Assembly (NCBI GenBank): GCA_024227235.1
Contig: JAAEKY010000938.1
Span: 1-33,755, forward strand
Direction: 5' to 3'
Origin: Desulfobacteraceae bacterium
Lineage (GTDB): Bacteria > Desulfobacterota > Desulfobacteria > Desulfobacterales > Desulfobacteraceae
Length of the DNA: 33,755 bases
This document shows positions 13,948 to 21,770 of the stretch, piece after piece (position 1 is the first letter of the stretch; each line of letters starts with the position of its first letter). A program made the translations under genes and the position numbers. The notes below the pieces were generated by a model, which did no database searches, was not told where the DNA came from, and worked only from the letters and a program-made list of their open reading frames with translations.

Positions 13948-14991
13948 TCAAAGTCTAAGAGAAGGAGAATCATCCTTGCCCTCCTGTAAAATATTTTTGA
14001 ATTTGTCTAACAATTCTGGAGGAAACATTTTCATGTGTTGTTCATGAAATTTATAATTCGGAAAATATTCAAGAATCAACTGCGCAACAGCCATCGCTTG
14101 ACTTTTATCTCTTCTTTTTTTGATCGGCTCCCTGTCTTGTTGTTGACTGACCCAAAACTTATGCAATGCAAAAGCTCGCGGATCAGGTACAATCATCCTA
14201 GCAGGAATACCATCTTCTCCTATAACAATCTGTTCAAATTTTGGAGAAGATAGCAACCATGACATATTCATAACTTCAACAGCAACCAGATCATTTGGTC
14301 CACCAATCCTGTCCCGTTCATTTTTTGTTATTGGAGAGGGCATAGCCTTTAACAAGTCAACCATATACCCATTTGCATTGGCAACACGAAACTTTTGTTT
14401 CTTGTAGATTTTAAAGGTTTTATCTGCTTTGCGAAGGATATCAATAAAATCTTCAGGCTTGTTTTTATCCTCAATTGCCAATGTCAACTTGGAGCGAACA
14501 TCCCATAGGATATCAACATCGTTAGTTGCAAGAAGGCTTGAATCGAAATATGCTCCAGCAGCAGCTTCATAGGCGTATAAGGCATGGGTCCCAATAAACA
14601 TAACATGATTACCAAGTAAATTTCTTTGATCTAGCTCTTGCAATATTCGAGTTGCAATTTTGGGGACCCTCTGTATTTTAGCTGCTTTACAAAATCTAGC
14701 CTGGGTTTTAACACGCTCTCTTAGCTGTTTGAATCTATCTGTAATTTCTTTTTTGTTTTTATGAAAAGTATTATAAATATGCTCTGTTTTTTCAGACCTA
14801 ACGCCTAAACTTTTTCCAGCCCCATATCGTCCCCTGGATCTAAAAAGGTATTTATTACCTTTAGCTGTTTTCCAATGCATGCCACCACGATATGCTACAG
14901 ACGATTTGAAAGCTTCTCTAAAAGCTTCGTAGAGCTGGACAGTATCAATAGAAATTCTTGATTGTTCGTTTGTTAAAGGCCTATTTTGCAT
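13948..14991 (-). CDS. GSU2403-type nucleotidyltransferase-fold protein
   Basis: A 347-residue protein starting at the ATG at 14991, with AAGGA 7 nt upstream. An N-terminal basic, helical region (1-125) precedes a nucleotidyltransferase-like core with the G-T/S motif (FIGTHALYAYEAAAG, G134-T135) and the metal-binding pair D158-V-D160 in NDVDILWD. A C-terminal helical domain contains DPRAFALHKFWVSQQ. The arrangement resembles the GSU2403 family and more loosely AbiEii-like nucleotidyltransferases. The substrate is unknown. Its position beside higBA, a transposase relic and an HlyD relic is typical of accessory or defence-type genes, but no cognate antitoxin-like partner is adjacent. AT-rich upstream DNA (14992-15266) carries small AT hairpins and nothing assignable. 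Confidence 0.7.
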   Translation of the reverse strand: MQNRPLTNEQSRISIDTVQLYEAFREAFKSSVAYRGGMHWKTAKGNKYLFRSRGRYGAGKSLGVRSEKTEHIYNTFHKNKKEITDRFKQLRERVKTQARFCKAAKIQRVPKIATRILQELDQRNLLGNHVMFIGTHALYAYEAAAGAYFDSSLLATNDVDILWDVRSKLTLAIEDKNKPEDFIDILRKADKTFKIYKKQKFRVANANGYMVDLLKAMPSPITKNERDRIGGPNDLVAVEVMNMSWLLSSPKFEQIVIGEDGIPARMIVPDPRAFALHKFWVSQQQDREPIKKRRDKSQAMAVAQLILEYFPNYKFHEQHMKMFPPELLDKFKNILQEGKDDSPSLRL

Positions 14992-15266
14992 CAAATTTCC
15001 TTATAATTTCGAACTGTTTTCTTTCAAATTATAATTATTTTAAAAAGAAAGAAAACCTTTGTCAACAAATTTTAAAAGGAACCACCTTTCTAATATTGCG
15101 GTTGAGGAACTATAATGGGATTGAAACTGGTTTTCAAAATGCTTGAAAATAATTATTTTTTACTGTCATCCAATAAAATGATTTGTTTTATTGTTAAAAA
15201 AAATTCCGTTTGAAGAGATGCACAAGAAGCCATTTTTAATAGAAAGACACATTTTTGATCGCCCAT

Positions 15267-16325
15267 CTAAAACTCAGTTTTTAGCACTGACATAAATGAT
15301 TCCATCATCTCATCAGTCCCAATAGTAATGCGGACAAAATCCTTTATTCCATCATGGTTGAAGTGCCTTACCAATATGCCTTTTTCTTTAAACTTTTTAT
15401 ACACATGCGACCCTGATAATCCCTCTTTTCTTGTAAAGATAAAATTGGCGGATGAGGGTAAAACATTCCAGCCTTTTTGTTCTAAATCAAGTGTCAGCTT
15501 TTTTCGGTTCTGGATAATTTTTTTATTTATTTTGTCATAATAGCCCATGTCTGAGACAGCCGCCTCAGCAATTTTTAAAGTCAAGGTATCAATGGGGTAG
15601 GAATTGAATGAATCTTTTACAGCAAACAAGGCTGCGATTAATTTTTCATTGCCTAAAGCATATCCCAGCCGGATACCGGCAAGCGACATGCTTTTGGAAA
15701 AGGTTTTAATGACAAGCAGGTTGTTATATTTATCAATTAAAGGCACCGCGCTTTGACCACCAAAATCAATATAGGCTTCATCAATGACAACCAGTCTGTC
15801 TTTTGGAAATCGCTGTATCAGATCCTCCACTTCTTTTAAAGGCATAAGAATACCAGTGGGGGCATTGGGGTTGGGAAAAATTAATCCTGCGATCTCATGA
15901 GTCTTGAGAAATGAGTTTATATCAATGGAGAAATCTGATTTCAAAGGAATTTTTTGATAAGAAATACCATAAAAATCACAATAAACCGGGTAAAAACTAT
16001 AGGTATGCTCTGGAAAAATAAGGTTGCCATTTAAGGTGTCAAAAAAAGCAAAAAATACAAAAGACAACACCTCATCTGATCCATTCCCGGCAAACACCTG
16101 ATTCGGCAAAAGTCCATATTTGTCTGCCAGTTTACTTCTTAAGTTTTTAAACAAGGGGTCTGGATACAGTCGTAAGTTTTCAGGATCAAAGGTATTAAGG
16201 ATGTCCTTAACACGAGGAGAGGGGCCAAAGGGGTTCTCGTTGGTATTTAATTTTATATAGTTTGCATCACCGGGCTGTTCACCCGGGATATACGGCTTAA
16301 GCTCTTTTAACCTTTTGGAAAACAT
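15267..16325 (-). CDS. hisC: Histidinol-phosphate aminotransferase
   Basis: A 352-residue fold-type I aminotransferase that converts imidazole-acetol phosphate and glutamate to histidinol phosphate in histidine synthesis. The HisC opening KPYIPGEQPGD...KLNTNENPFGPSP is complete. NGSDEVL (81-87) binds the cofactor phosphate, NPNAPTG (152-158) and D182-E183-A-Y185 contact PLP, and the Schiff-base lysine is K211 in TFSKSMSLAGIRLGY. AGGGG lies 6 nt before the ATG. No other his genes are nearby, so it stands apart from a his operon. Low-specificity relatives acting on aromatic amino acids cannot be excluded. Confidence 0.9.
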   Translation of the reverse strand: MFSKRLKELKPYIPGEQPGDANYIKLNTNENPFGPSPRVKDILNTFDPENLRLYPDPLFKNLRSKLADKYGLLPNQVFAGNGSDEVLSFVFFAFFDTLNGNLIFPEHTYSFYPVYCDFYGISYQKIPLKSDFSIDINSFLKTHEIAGLIFPNPNAPTGILMPLKEVEDLIQRFPKDRLVVIDEAYIDFGGQSAVPLIDKYNNLLVIKTFSKSMSLAGIRLGYALGNEKLIAALFAVKDSFNSYPIDTLTLKIAEAAVSDMGYYDKINKKIIQNRKKLTLDLEQKGWNVLPSSANFIFTRKEGLSGSHVYKKFKEKGILVRHFNHDGIKDFVRITIGTDEMMESFMSVLKTEF

Positions 16326-16513
16326 AATCGCCCCTATTCAATTGGTTTTAGTTGTTTAAAATGCACCGGGTGTCATTTTTTTAAAAAATTATGAATTTCA
16401 TTGATTGTAATTATTAACATCTCTTTATATAACAAGAAAGAATCTTTTTTTTCGCACATTATGGCGTCAGCCTAAAAATGTCATCAAAAACATTCAAAAA
16501 AAGGAGAAATACC

Positions 16514-18043
16514 ATGTCTAAATTACTCATTTTTAATTTTGATGGGACAGATAATGAACCAAAAGATGCGGTTCAAGATGTTAAAAAAAACGGTGAAATT
16601 GAGGACCAGAGCATAACTAATATTTTAAAATTTCATCTGTTATTAGGGGGTGATTTAAGAGAAGAGGATACGTTTTTAGAAAATGGCAGTTGTAGCTTAT
16701 ATTATAATGGTGTAGGCACGTATGGTAATTTTTTTCAAAGAAAACTCAATACCGGTTTAGCGTTGAATCAATGGGATGTGGCAAAAATTATAAATTTAGC
16801 TTTGGATGATTTTAAAAAATACTATGAAGAAAAAGGTGGTTTTGAAAAAGTTATTATTACAGGGTTTAGCCGTGGTGCTGCAATTGCCAGGCGATTTGCT
16901 ACATTAATTAATGACAGGGTTTCTAAAGATTGCATCATTGAAGGCATCTTTGATACCGTGGCTTCTATAGGATTACCAAATTTAAGTTCTTCGGATCGTC
17001 CGGATTCGGATGTGGTGTTTGAAAACGGGTGTACACTGCCCTCTAATGTTGAAAAGGCCCTTCATTTATTATCGCTTGATGATAAAAGACGTGCATTCCA
17101 GCCAACATTGATGAATAAAGATGACCGTGTTTTAGAAGTATGGTTTCCAGGCGCACATTCAGATGTCGGGGGAGGATACTTTTATGATGGGTTGTCTGAT
17201 ACAAGTTTGAGATTTTTTTTGGATTGGTTTGAGGGTCTTGACCTGGGAATAAAATTTTTAAGTTCAAAGACCATTCAATATGAAAAGCTAGTTGATGAGG
17301 ATGCAAAATACAGTATAGGTTCGGACGATATCCAGGTTGATCCAGATATATTTGGGAGAAATCATCAACAGGATCGAAACATTATCGTTGCATTGGTAAC
17401 CTTAACAAATCGTCGATGCTGCGTGATTCAAGATGATAAAGTCAAAGAAGATGAAAAACCGTTAATCCATTGGTCTTTAGCCCAGCGCATTTCAGGGGAT
17501 CGTAATTATCGGCCAAAGTCGCTTGAAAATTTGAAACATAGAATATTATATCCTGATGGAGAAACAAAAAATTTTATTGGCTATTCAGAGCATAAACATA
17601 TGGTCAAACGAAATTTTCGCATTCCTGATACAGATGGTATAGAGACCTTGGTTTTTGCGCATCAGAAATTTAATCATACGGGCATTCTTTTGGAAAAAGG
17701 CAAATCATATAAAATCAAAGTCGTTGGAAATGATACATGGAACGATGGCGGAATCAAAGAACTTGATGGAAACGGATGGGATCGAGGTGATGTGCAATTA
17801 GGGTTAAAAGAATTGGCCATAGCATCAATGGAACCTTTCAGGCGGGTGACATCAGATGAGGCCAGATGGTTTACGTTATGCGGCAGTATTGGCGATGATG
17901 ATAATACAGCATTTGTTATTGGGAATGGATGTGACAATTACGTGGCCACTCAATCCGGAGAATTTTGTGCATTTGCCAACGACTTAGATGGCTATTACGG
18001 TAATAATTCAGGCAAATTAAGAATTAATGTGGCATTAGTATAA
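16514..18043 (+). CDS. DUF2235 (Tle1-like) alpha/beta hydrolase fused to a LecA-like lectin domain
   Basis: A 509-residue protein starting at the ATG at 16514, 8 nt after GGAG; an in-frame ATG at 16478 has no such signal. Residues 1-330 form a DUF2235 hydrolase: FNFDGTDNEP opening, nucleophile S119 in GFSRGA, D147 in FDTVAS, H215 in GAHSDVGGGY and H319 in LIHWSL. This family includes the T6SS phospholipase effector Tle1. Residues about 385-509 resemble the Pseudomonas aeruginosa galactose lectin LecA (PA-IL): a HTGILLEKGKSYKI opening, a CGSIG segment, and the end ANDLDGYYGNNSGKLRINV, keeping D490, N497 and N498 at the Ca2+/sugar-binding positions. No VgrG, PAAR, other T6SS gene or immunity gene is adjacent, and no signal peptide is present. 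A lipid-acting effector or cytoplasmic hydrolase with a carbohydrate-binding domain is inferred. Confidence 0.75.
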   Translation: MSKLLIFNFDGTDNEPKDAVQDVKKNGEIEDQSITNILKFHLLLGGDLREEDTFLENGSCSLYYNGVGTYGNFFQRKLNTGLALNQWDVAKIINLALDDFKKYYEEKGGFEKVIITGFSRGAAIARRFATLINDRVSKDCIIEGIFDTVASIGLPNLSSSDRPDSDVVFENGCTLPSNVEKALHLLSLDDKRRAFQPTLMNKDDRVLEVWFPGAHSDVGGGYFYDGLSDTSLRFFLDWFEGLDLGIKFLSSKTIQYEKLVDEDAKYSIGSDDIQVDPDIFGRNHQQDRNIIVALVTLTNRRCCVIQDDKVKEDEKPLIHWSLAQRISGDRNYRPKSLENLKHRILYPDGETKNFIGYSEHKHMVKRNFRIPDTDGIETLVFAHQKFNHTGILLEKGKSYKIKVVGNDTWNDGGIKELDGNGWDRGDVQLGLKELAIASMEPFRRVTSDEARWFTLCGSIGDDDNTAFVIGNGCDNYVATQSGEFCAFANDLDGYYGNNSGKLRINVALV

Positions 18044-18091
18044 AGGAGTATGGCAGAGGGTGTGTGTGTGGTAAAGATTTTCACGGATTGA

Positions 18092-18128
18092 ATTCCTTCG
18101 GGCGGCAGGACGCCACAGGAGAAGGAAT
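18092..18128. other. GC-rich two-tier inverted repeat
   Basis: The outer stem ATTCCTTC (18092-18099) pairs with GAAGGAAT (18121-18128), and inside it GGCG pairs with CGCC around GCAGGA. The block is clearly richer in GC than the DNA around it. It lies between the DUF2235 gene and the ilvC terminator and could be a small structured RNA or a relic of a mobile element. I do not recognise it. Confidence 0.35.
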
Positions 18129-18251
18129 ACCCCTCGGAAAAAATTATGGATGATTTTTGAGAATGAGTGAAAATTTTTGACGCATACACTGCTGGAGACT
18201 AATTAAAATATTTTATTTCGGAACGTTAATATGAGAACGGGTCTAAAAACC

Positions 18252-18287
18252 AAAAGCGCATTGCTAAATTTTTAACAATGCGCTTTT
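18252..18287. terminator. Bidirectional terminator between DUF2235 gene and ilvC
   Basis: A perfect 12-bp stem, AAAAGCGCATTG (18252-18263) and CAATGCGCTTTT (18276-18287), surrounds a 12-nt loop. T-runs are present in both directions, so it can end the ilvC transcript (minus) and the hydrolase transcript (plus). Confidence 0.8.
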
Positions 18288-18311
18288 GACTAGATTGGGA
18301 TCTAAATTGTA

Positions 18312-19784
18312 TTAATAAATGGGTTTCATGGCACCCATGTAGGCCCTAAGTTCTTTTCCGATGCATTCAATGGAAGTCGTTCGAATGGCATCGTTTGCTT
18401 CAATAAGTTTGATGTTATCTACCCCATTGCTCTGGATATCAAGCCCTTTACCAATTGCATCTGTATCAATGTTTTTCATGAAATCAGTAAGCAGTGGCAC
18501 CGCTTGATGGTTAAACAAGTAACAACCGTATTCAGCTGTGTCTGAAATCACCACATTCATCTCGTATAGTTTTTTTCTGGCCACAAGATTGGCAATCAAT
18601 GGTAGTTCGTGAAGGGATTCATAATACGCTGATTCTTCACCAATCCCTGTGGCGACCATGGTATCAAAGGCCAGTTCTACACCGGCTTTTACAAAGGCAA
18701 TCATGAGGATACCATTGTCAAAATATTCTTGTTCAGCCATCTGTTGATCGGTTGATGTGGATTGTTCAAACGAAGTCTGAGAAGTTTCTTCTCTCCATCT
18801 AAGAAGGTCGGCATCATCATTTGCCCAGTCTTTCATCATCGTTTCTGAAAAACTGCCAGACATGATATTGTCCATGTGCTGGTTGTATAATGGCGCCAAA
18901 ATGGTCTTTATTTCTTCTGAAAGCTCAAGTGCTTTTATTTTAGCCGGGTTGCTTAAACGGTCCATCATATTGGTGATACCGCCATGTTTTAAGGCTTCAG
19001 TAATGGTCTCCCACCCAAATTGAACCAGTTTGGAAGCATATTGAGGGTCAACGCCTTGTTCAATCATTTTATCATAGCAAAGCAATGATCCTGTCTGGAG
19101 AACCCCACATAAAATGGTTTGTTCGCCCATGAGATCAGATTTTACTTCAGCAACAAAAGAAGAGTGAAGAACACCGGCTCTATCACCACCTGTGCCGCAG
19201 GCATAGGCTTTGGCAAGTTCCATGCCCTCGCCTCTTGGATCATTCTCGCCATGAACAGCAATCAAAGTGGGGACGCCAAATCCGCGTTTGTATTCTTGCC
19301 TTACTTCAGTTCCAGGAGATTTCGGCGCAACCATGATCACTGTCAAATCTTTTCTGATCTGCATGCCTTCTTCTACAATATTAAACCCGTGTGAATAAGA
19401 TAGACACGCATCCTGCTTCATTAGCGGCATAACAGATTCAATCACATTGGAATGTTGTTTGTCAGGCGTCAGGTTAATTAAAAGGTCTGCCTTGGGGACC
19501 AGATCTTGATAGATTCCAACTTCAAATCCATTTTCTGTTGCATTTTTATAAGATTGCCTTTTTTCTTCAATGGCTGCATCCCGAAGGGTATAAGAAATAT
19601 CCAGGCCGCTGTCACGCAAATTTAAGCCCTGGTGAAGACCTTGGGCGCCACATCCGACGATGACAATTTTTTTGCCTTTTAATGCTTTAACACCATTGAA
19701 TTCAGAAGGATCGACAAAGCGGCATTGGGATAATTCTTCCAGCTGTCGTCTTAATGACAGACTGTTAAAATAATTTTGGCCCAT
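18312..19784 (-). CDS. ilvC: Ketol-acid reductoisomerase, long class II form
   Basis: A 490-residue enzyme of valine/isoleucine synthesis that rearranges and reduces acetolactate or acetohydroxybutyrate to the dihydroxy acid using NADPH and Mg2+. It is collinear with the 491-residue E. coli protein: CGAQG cofactor motif at 45-49, R68/R76/S78 in [12 protein letters not shown] matching the NADPH phosphate-binding set, [24 protein letters not shown] with the metal-binding acidic residues, and the duplicated C-terminal knot with [16 protein letters not shown]. Most bacteria carry the roughly 340-residue class I form, so the long form is notable in a Desulfobacterota-like genome. It is transcribed alone, divergent from ilvY and ends at a strong hairpin. 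Confidence 0.95.
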   Translation of the reverse strand: MGQNYFNSLSLRRQLEELSQCRFVDPSEFNGVKALKGKKIVIVGCGAQGLHQGLNLRDSGLDISYTLRDAAIEEKRQSYKNATENGFEVGIYQDLVPKADLLINLTPDKQHSNVIESVMPLMKQDACLSYSHGFNIVEEGMQIRKDLTVIMVAPKSPGTEVRQEYKRGFGVPTLIAVHGENDPRGEGMELAKAYACGTGGDRAGVLHSSFVAEVKSDLMGEQTILCGVLQTGSLLCYDKMIEQGVDPQYASKLVQFGWETITEALKHGGITNMMDRLSNPAKIKALELSEEIKTILAPLYNQHMDNIMSGSFSETMMKDWANDDADLLRWREETSQTSFEQSTSTDQQMAEQEYFDNGILMIAFVKAGVELAFDTMVATGIGEESAYYESLHELPLIANLVARKKLYEMNVVISDTAEYGCYLFNHQAVPLLTDFMKNIDTDAIGKGLDIQSNGVDNIKLIEANDAIRTTSIECIGKELRAYMGAMKPIY

Positions 19785-19877
19785 GATTTTCTCCTTTGCT
19801 TATAATTTTTAAATATTAACTTCTTGTATTAATAAATGATATTTATAGTTGCGTCAAATGAATTAATTGCAATTATA

Positions 19878-19920
19878 TATTTCAAATATTGAAATATAAA
19901 GGTTTCAAATTTTCAAATTT
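19878..19920. promoter_or_regulatory. IlvY-type operators in the ilvY-ilvC intergenic region
   Basis: TATTTCAA-ATA-TTGAAATA (19878-19896) is a perfect 19-bp palindrome containing the T-N11-A box of LysR-type sites. Directly after it, at about 19902-19920, TTTCAAATTTTCAAA repeats the half-site imperfectly. Two adjacent operators between divergent ilvY and ilvC are also described for E. coli. Activation of ilvC by IlvY when acetolactate or acetohydroxybutyrate accumulates is inferred from that parallel. Confidence 0.6.
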
Positions 19921-20028
19921 TGTTTTACAGTAAGCAAAGGCTTAACAAAGTGCAGCTCCATGTCCAAGTTAAAATGAGTCTGCTGGAATGATTAGAGAGG
20001 AAAAAATTAGGAATTATTCAGGCGGGTT

Positions 20029-20904
20029 ATGGATATTCAAAATTTAAAATTATTTAGGCATTTGGTTGGAACACTTCATTTCGCAAGAACCAGCCAGGCC
20101 TGCTATATCACCCCATCAGCATTAACAAGGGTGATTCAAAGGCTTGAAGCAGACTTGGGTGAAAAGCTTTTCGTTCGTGACAATCGATCCGTAGAATTAA
20201 CTGAGGCTGGAATGGTATTTAAAAAATATGCCGATGATGTGATTCAACGATGGGATCAATTGCATGATGAGCTTTCTTCAGATGATGTTTTACAAGGAGA
20301 GCTGTCGCTATATTGTTCTGTAACTGCAGCGTACGGGATTCTTCCAGACATTATGGAAAAATTCAGGAAAGCACACCCCAATGTCCTGATTCATCTTGAA
20401 ACAGGCGATCCGGCAAAGGCAATGCTCAAACTTTCAGGCCAGGATGCGGATATAGTGATCGCTGCCCTGCCGGATACTCTGCCAAAAGATTTAGAATTTC
20501 AACCCTTGTCTAAAACACCACTGGTTTTTATTGCCCCCCTCCAATATCCAGATATTGTTATCCGAACACATAAAGGAATTGATTGGGAGCAGACACCGAT
20601 AATTATTCCTGATCACGGATTAAGCCGGGACCGAATTGATCAGTGGTTTGCAAAGGAAAATTTTGTGCCCAAGATTTATTCCCAAGTTGCAGGAAATGAG
20701 GCCATTATTGTTATGGTAAGCTTAGGATGCGGCATTGGCCTTGTTCCCAAAATGGTGTATGAGAAAAGTCCTTTTTTTAACCAGGTTAAAGTATTAGATG
20801 AAACACCTGAATTACCGCCTTTTATCGTGGGAATTTGCACACGTAAAAAGAATTTCGTTAATCCTAAAGTTAAGGCACTATGGAGTATTGCCAATGAAAA
20901 ATAA
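20029..20904 (+). CDS. ilvY: LysR-type regulator IlvY
   Basis: A 291-residue LysR-family activator. The HTH (about 1-60) reads HFARTSQACYITPSALTRV and EADLGEKLFVRDNR-x-VELTEAG, and the effector domain begins with GELSLYCSVTAAYGILPDI and has the PALTGDP-like ETGDPAKAM segment. These match E. coli IlvY along the whole length (CSVTAAY, VRDNR-x-V-x-LTEAG, ALGCG/SLGCGIGLVP, GIC-x-(Q/R)KK). It is divergent from ilvC across 244 nt that contain the palindromic operator, as in enterobacteria. Its final 11 nt overlap the start of the K+ channel gene, so the two are co-transcribed. Confidence 0.92.
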   Translation: MDIQNLKLFRHLVGTLHFARTSQACYITPSALTRVIQRLEADLGEKLFVRDNRSVELTEAGMVFKKYADDVIQRWDQLHDELSSDDVLQGELSLYCSVTAAYGILPDIMEKFRKAHPNVLIHLETGDPAKAMLKLSGQDADIVIAALPDTLPKDLEFQPLSKTPLVFIAPLQYPDIVIRTHKGIDWEQTPIIIPDHGLSRDRIDQWFAKENFVPKIYSQVAGNEAIIVMVSLGCGIGLVPKMVYEKSPFFNQVKVLDETPELPPFIVGICTRKKNFVNPKVKALWSIANEK

Positions 20905-21721
20905 TCCAGGAGAATTAAATCCATTTAAGCATCGGCTTCACGAAATTATTTTTGAAGCAGATACGAAGGCCGGCAAATGGTTTGATATTGTTTTGATTGC
21001 TTCTATTGTGGCAAGTGTTCTAGTGGTGATGATGGACAGTGTAGCGGCATTCAGCAAACACTATGGCGTATATTTATACGGTGCTGAATGGGGATTTACC
21101 CTGCTATTTACCATAGAATATGTATTAAGACTGGCTTGTGTAAAAAAACCATTGAACTATGCCACAAGTTTTCTTGGGCTGGTGGATTTATGTTCTATTT
21201 TGCCGACCTATTTAAGCTTGTTTCTTCCCGGCAGCCAATATTTAATTGTCATAAGAGTTTTACGAGTGCTTCGGGTTTTCAGGGTATTTAAGCTGGTACC
21301 TTATATAGGGGAGGCTTCAACCCTGATTCATGCCCTTCAAGCCAGCCGAAGAAAGGTCATTGTGTTTTTGATGACAATACTTACCCTGGTAATCATCTTC
21401 GGTTCTCTTATGTACTTAATTGAAGGCACTCAAAATGGGTTTACAAGCATTCCCAGAAGCATTTACTGGGCCATTGTAACCATGACAACAGTTGGGTATG
21501 GAGATATATCACCCAAAACAAATATGGGGCAGGCTTTGGCGTCTTTAATTATGATTTTCGGGTATGCCATTATCGCTGTGCCAACAGGGATTGTAACGAC
21601 TGAATTAACACTGGCAAAACAAAAAAAGGTGACAACACAAGCCTGCCCTGAATGTATGTCACACGGACATGATATGGATGCGGCCTTTTGTAAATTTTGT
21701 TCAGCCCGGTTGAATCCATAA
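20894..21721 (+). CDS. Voltage-gated potassium channel with C-terminal zinc ribbon
   Basis: A 275-residue six-helix channel. It starts at the ATG at 20894, overlapping the ilvY stop by 11 nt; the frame is open further upstream but that part is ilvY in another frame. S1 about 28-50, S2-S3 about 63-115, and an S4 with arginines at every third place (RVLRVLRVFRVFK, 121-133). S5 about 155-175, pore helix and selectivity filter T198-TVGYGD (to 204), S6 about 213-238. The cytoplasmic tail has a small zinc ribbon, C251-x2-C254 and C266-x2-C269. The four-subunit assembly conducts K+ in response to membrane potential. Coupling to ilvY is by overlap only, with no known functional link. Confidence 0.88.
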   Translation: MKNNPGELNPFKHRLHEIIFEADTKAGKWFDIVLIASIVASVLVVMMDSVAAFSKHYGVYLYGAEWGFTLLFTIEYVLRLACVKKPLNYATSFLGLVDLCSILPTYLSLFLPGSQYLIVIRVLRVLRVFRVFKLVPYIGEASTLIHALQASRRKVIVFLMTILTLVIIFGSLMYLIEGTQNGFTSIPRSIYWAIVTMTTVGYGDISPKTNMGQALASLIMIFGYAIIAVPTGIVTTELTLAKQKKVTTQACPECMSHGHDMDAAFCKFCSARLNP

Positions 21722-21770
21722 ATAGTGCTTGATAAAAACCCTGTATTTGGATGAATATATTAAATTTAGA

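Noticed and set aside
15130..15210. Hairpins TTTTCAA/TTGAAAA and CAATAAAA/TTTTATTG downstream of hisC
   Set aside because: On the hisC strand neither is followed by a T-run, and such pairs are expected in DNA this AT-rich.
20798..20893. 32-residue N-terminal extension of the K+ channel
   Set aside because: It overlaps ilvY codons in another frame and is not channel-like; the ATG at 20894 gives the normal start.
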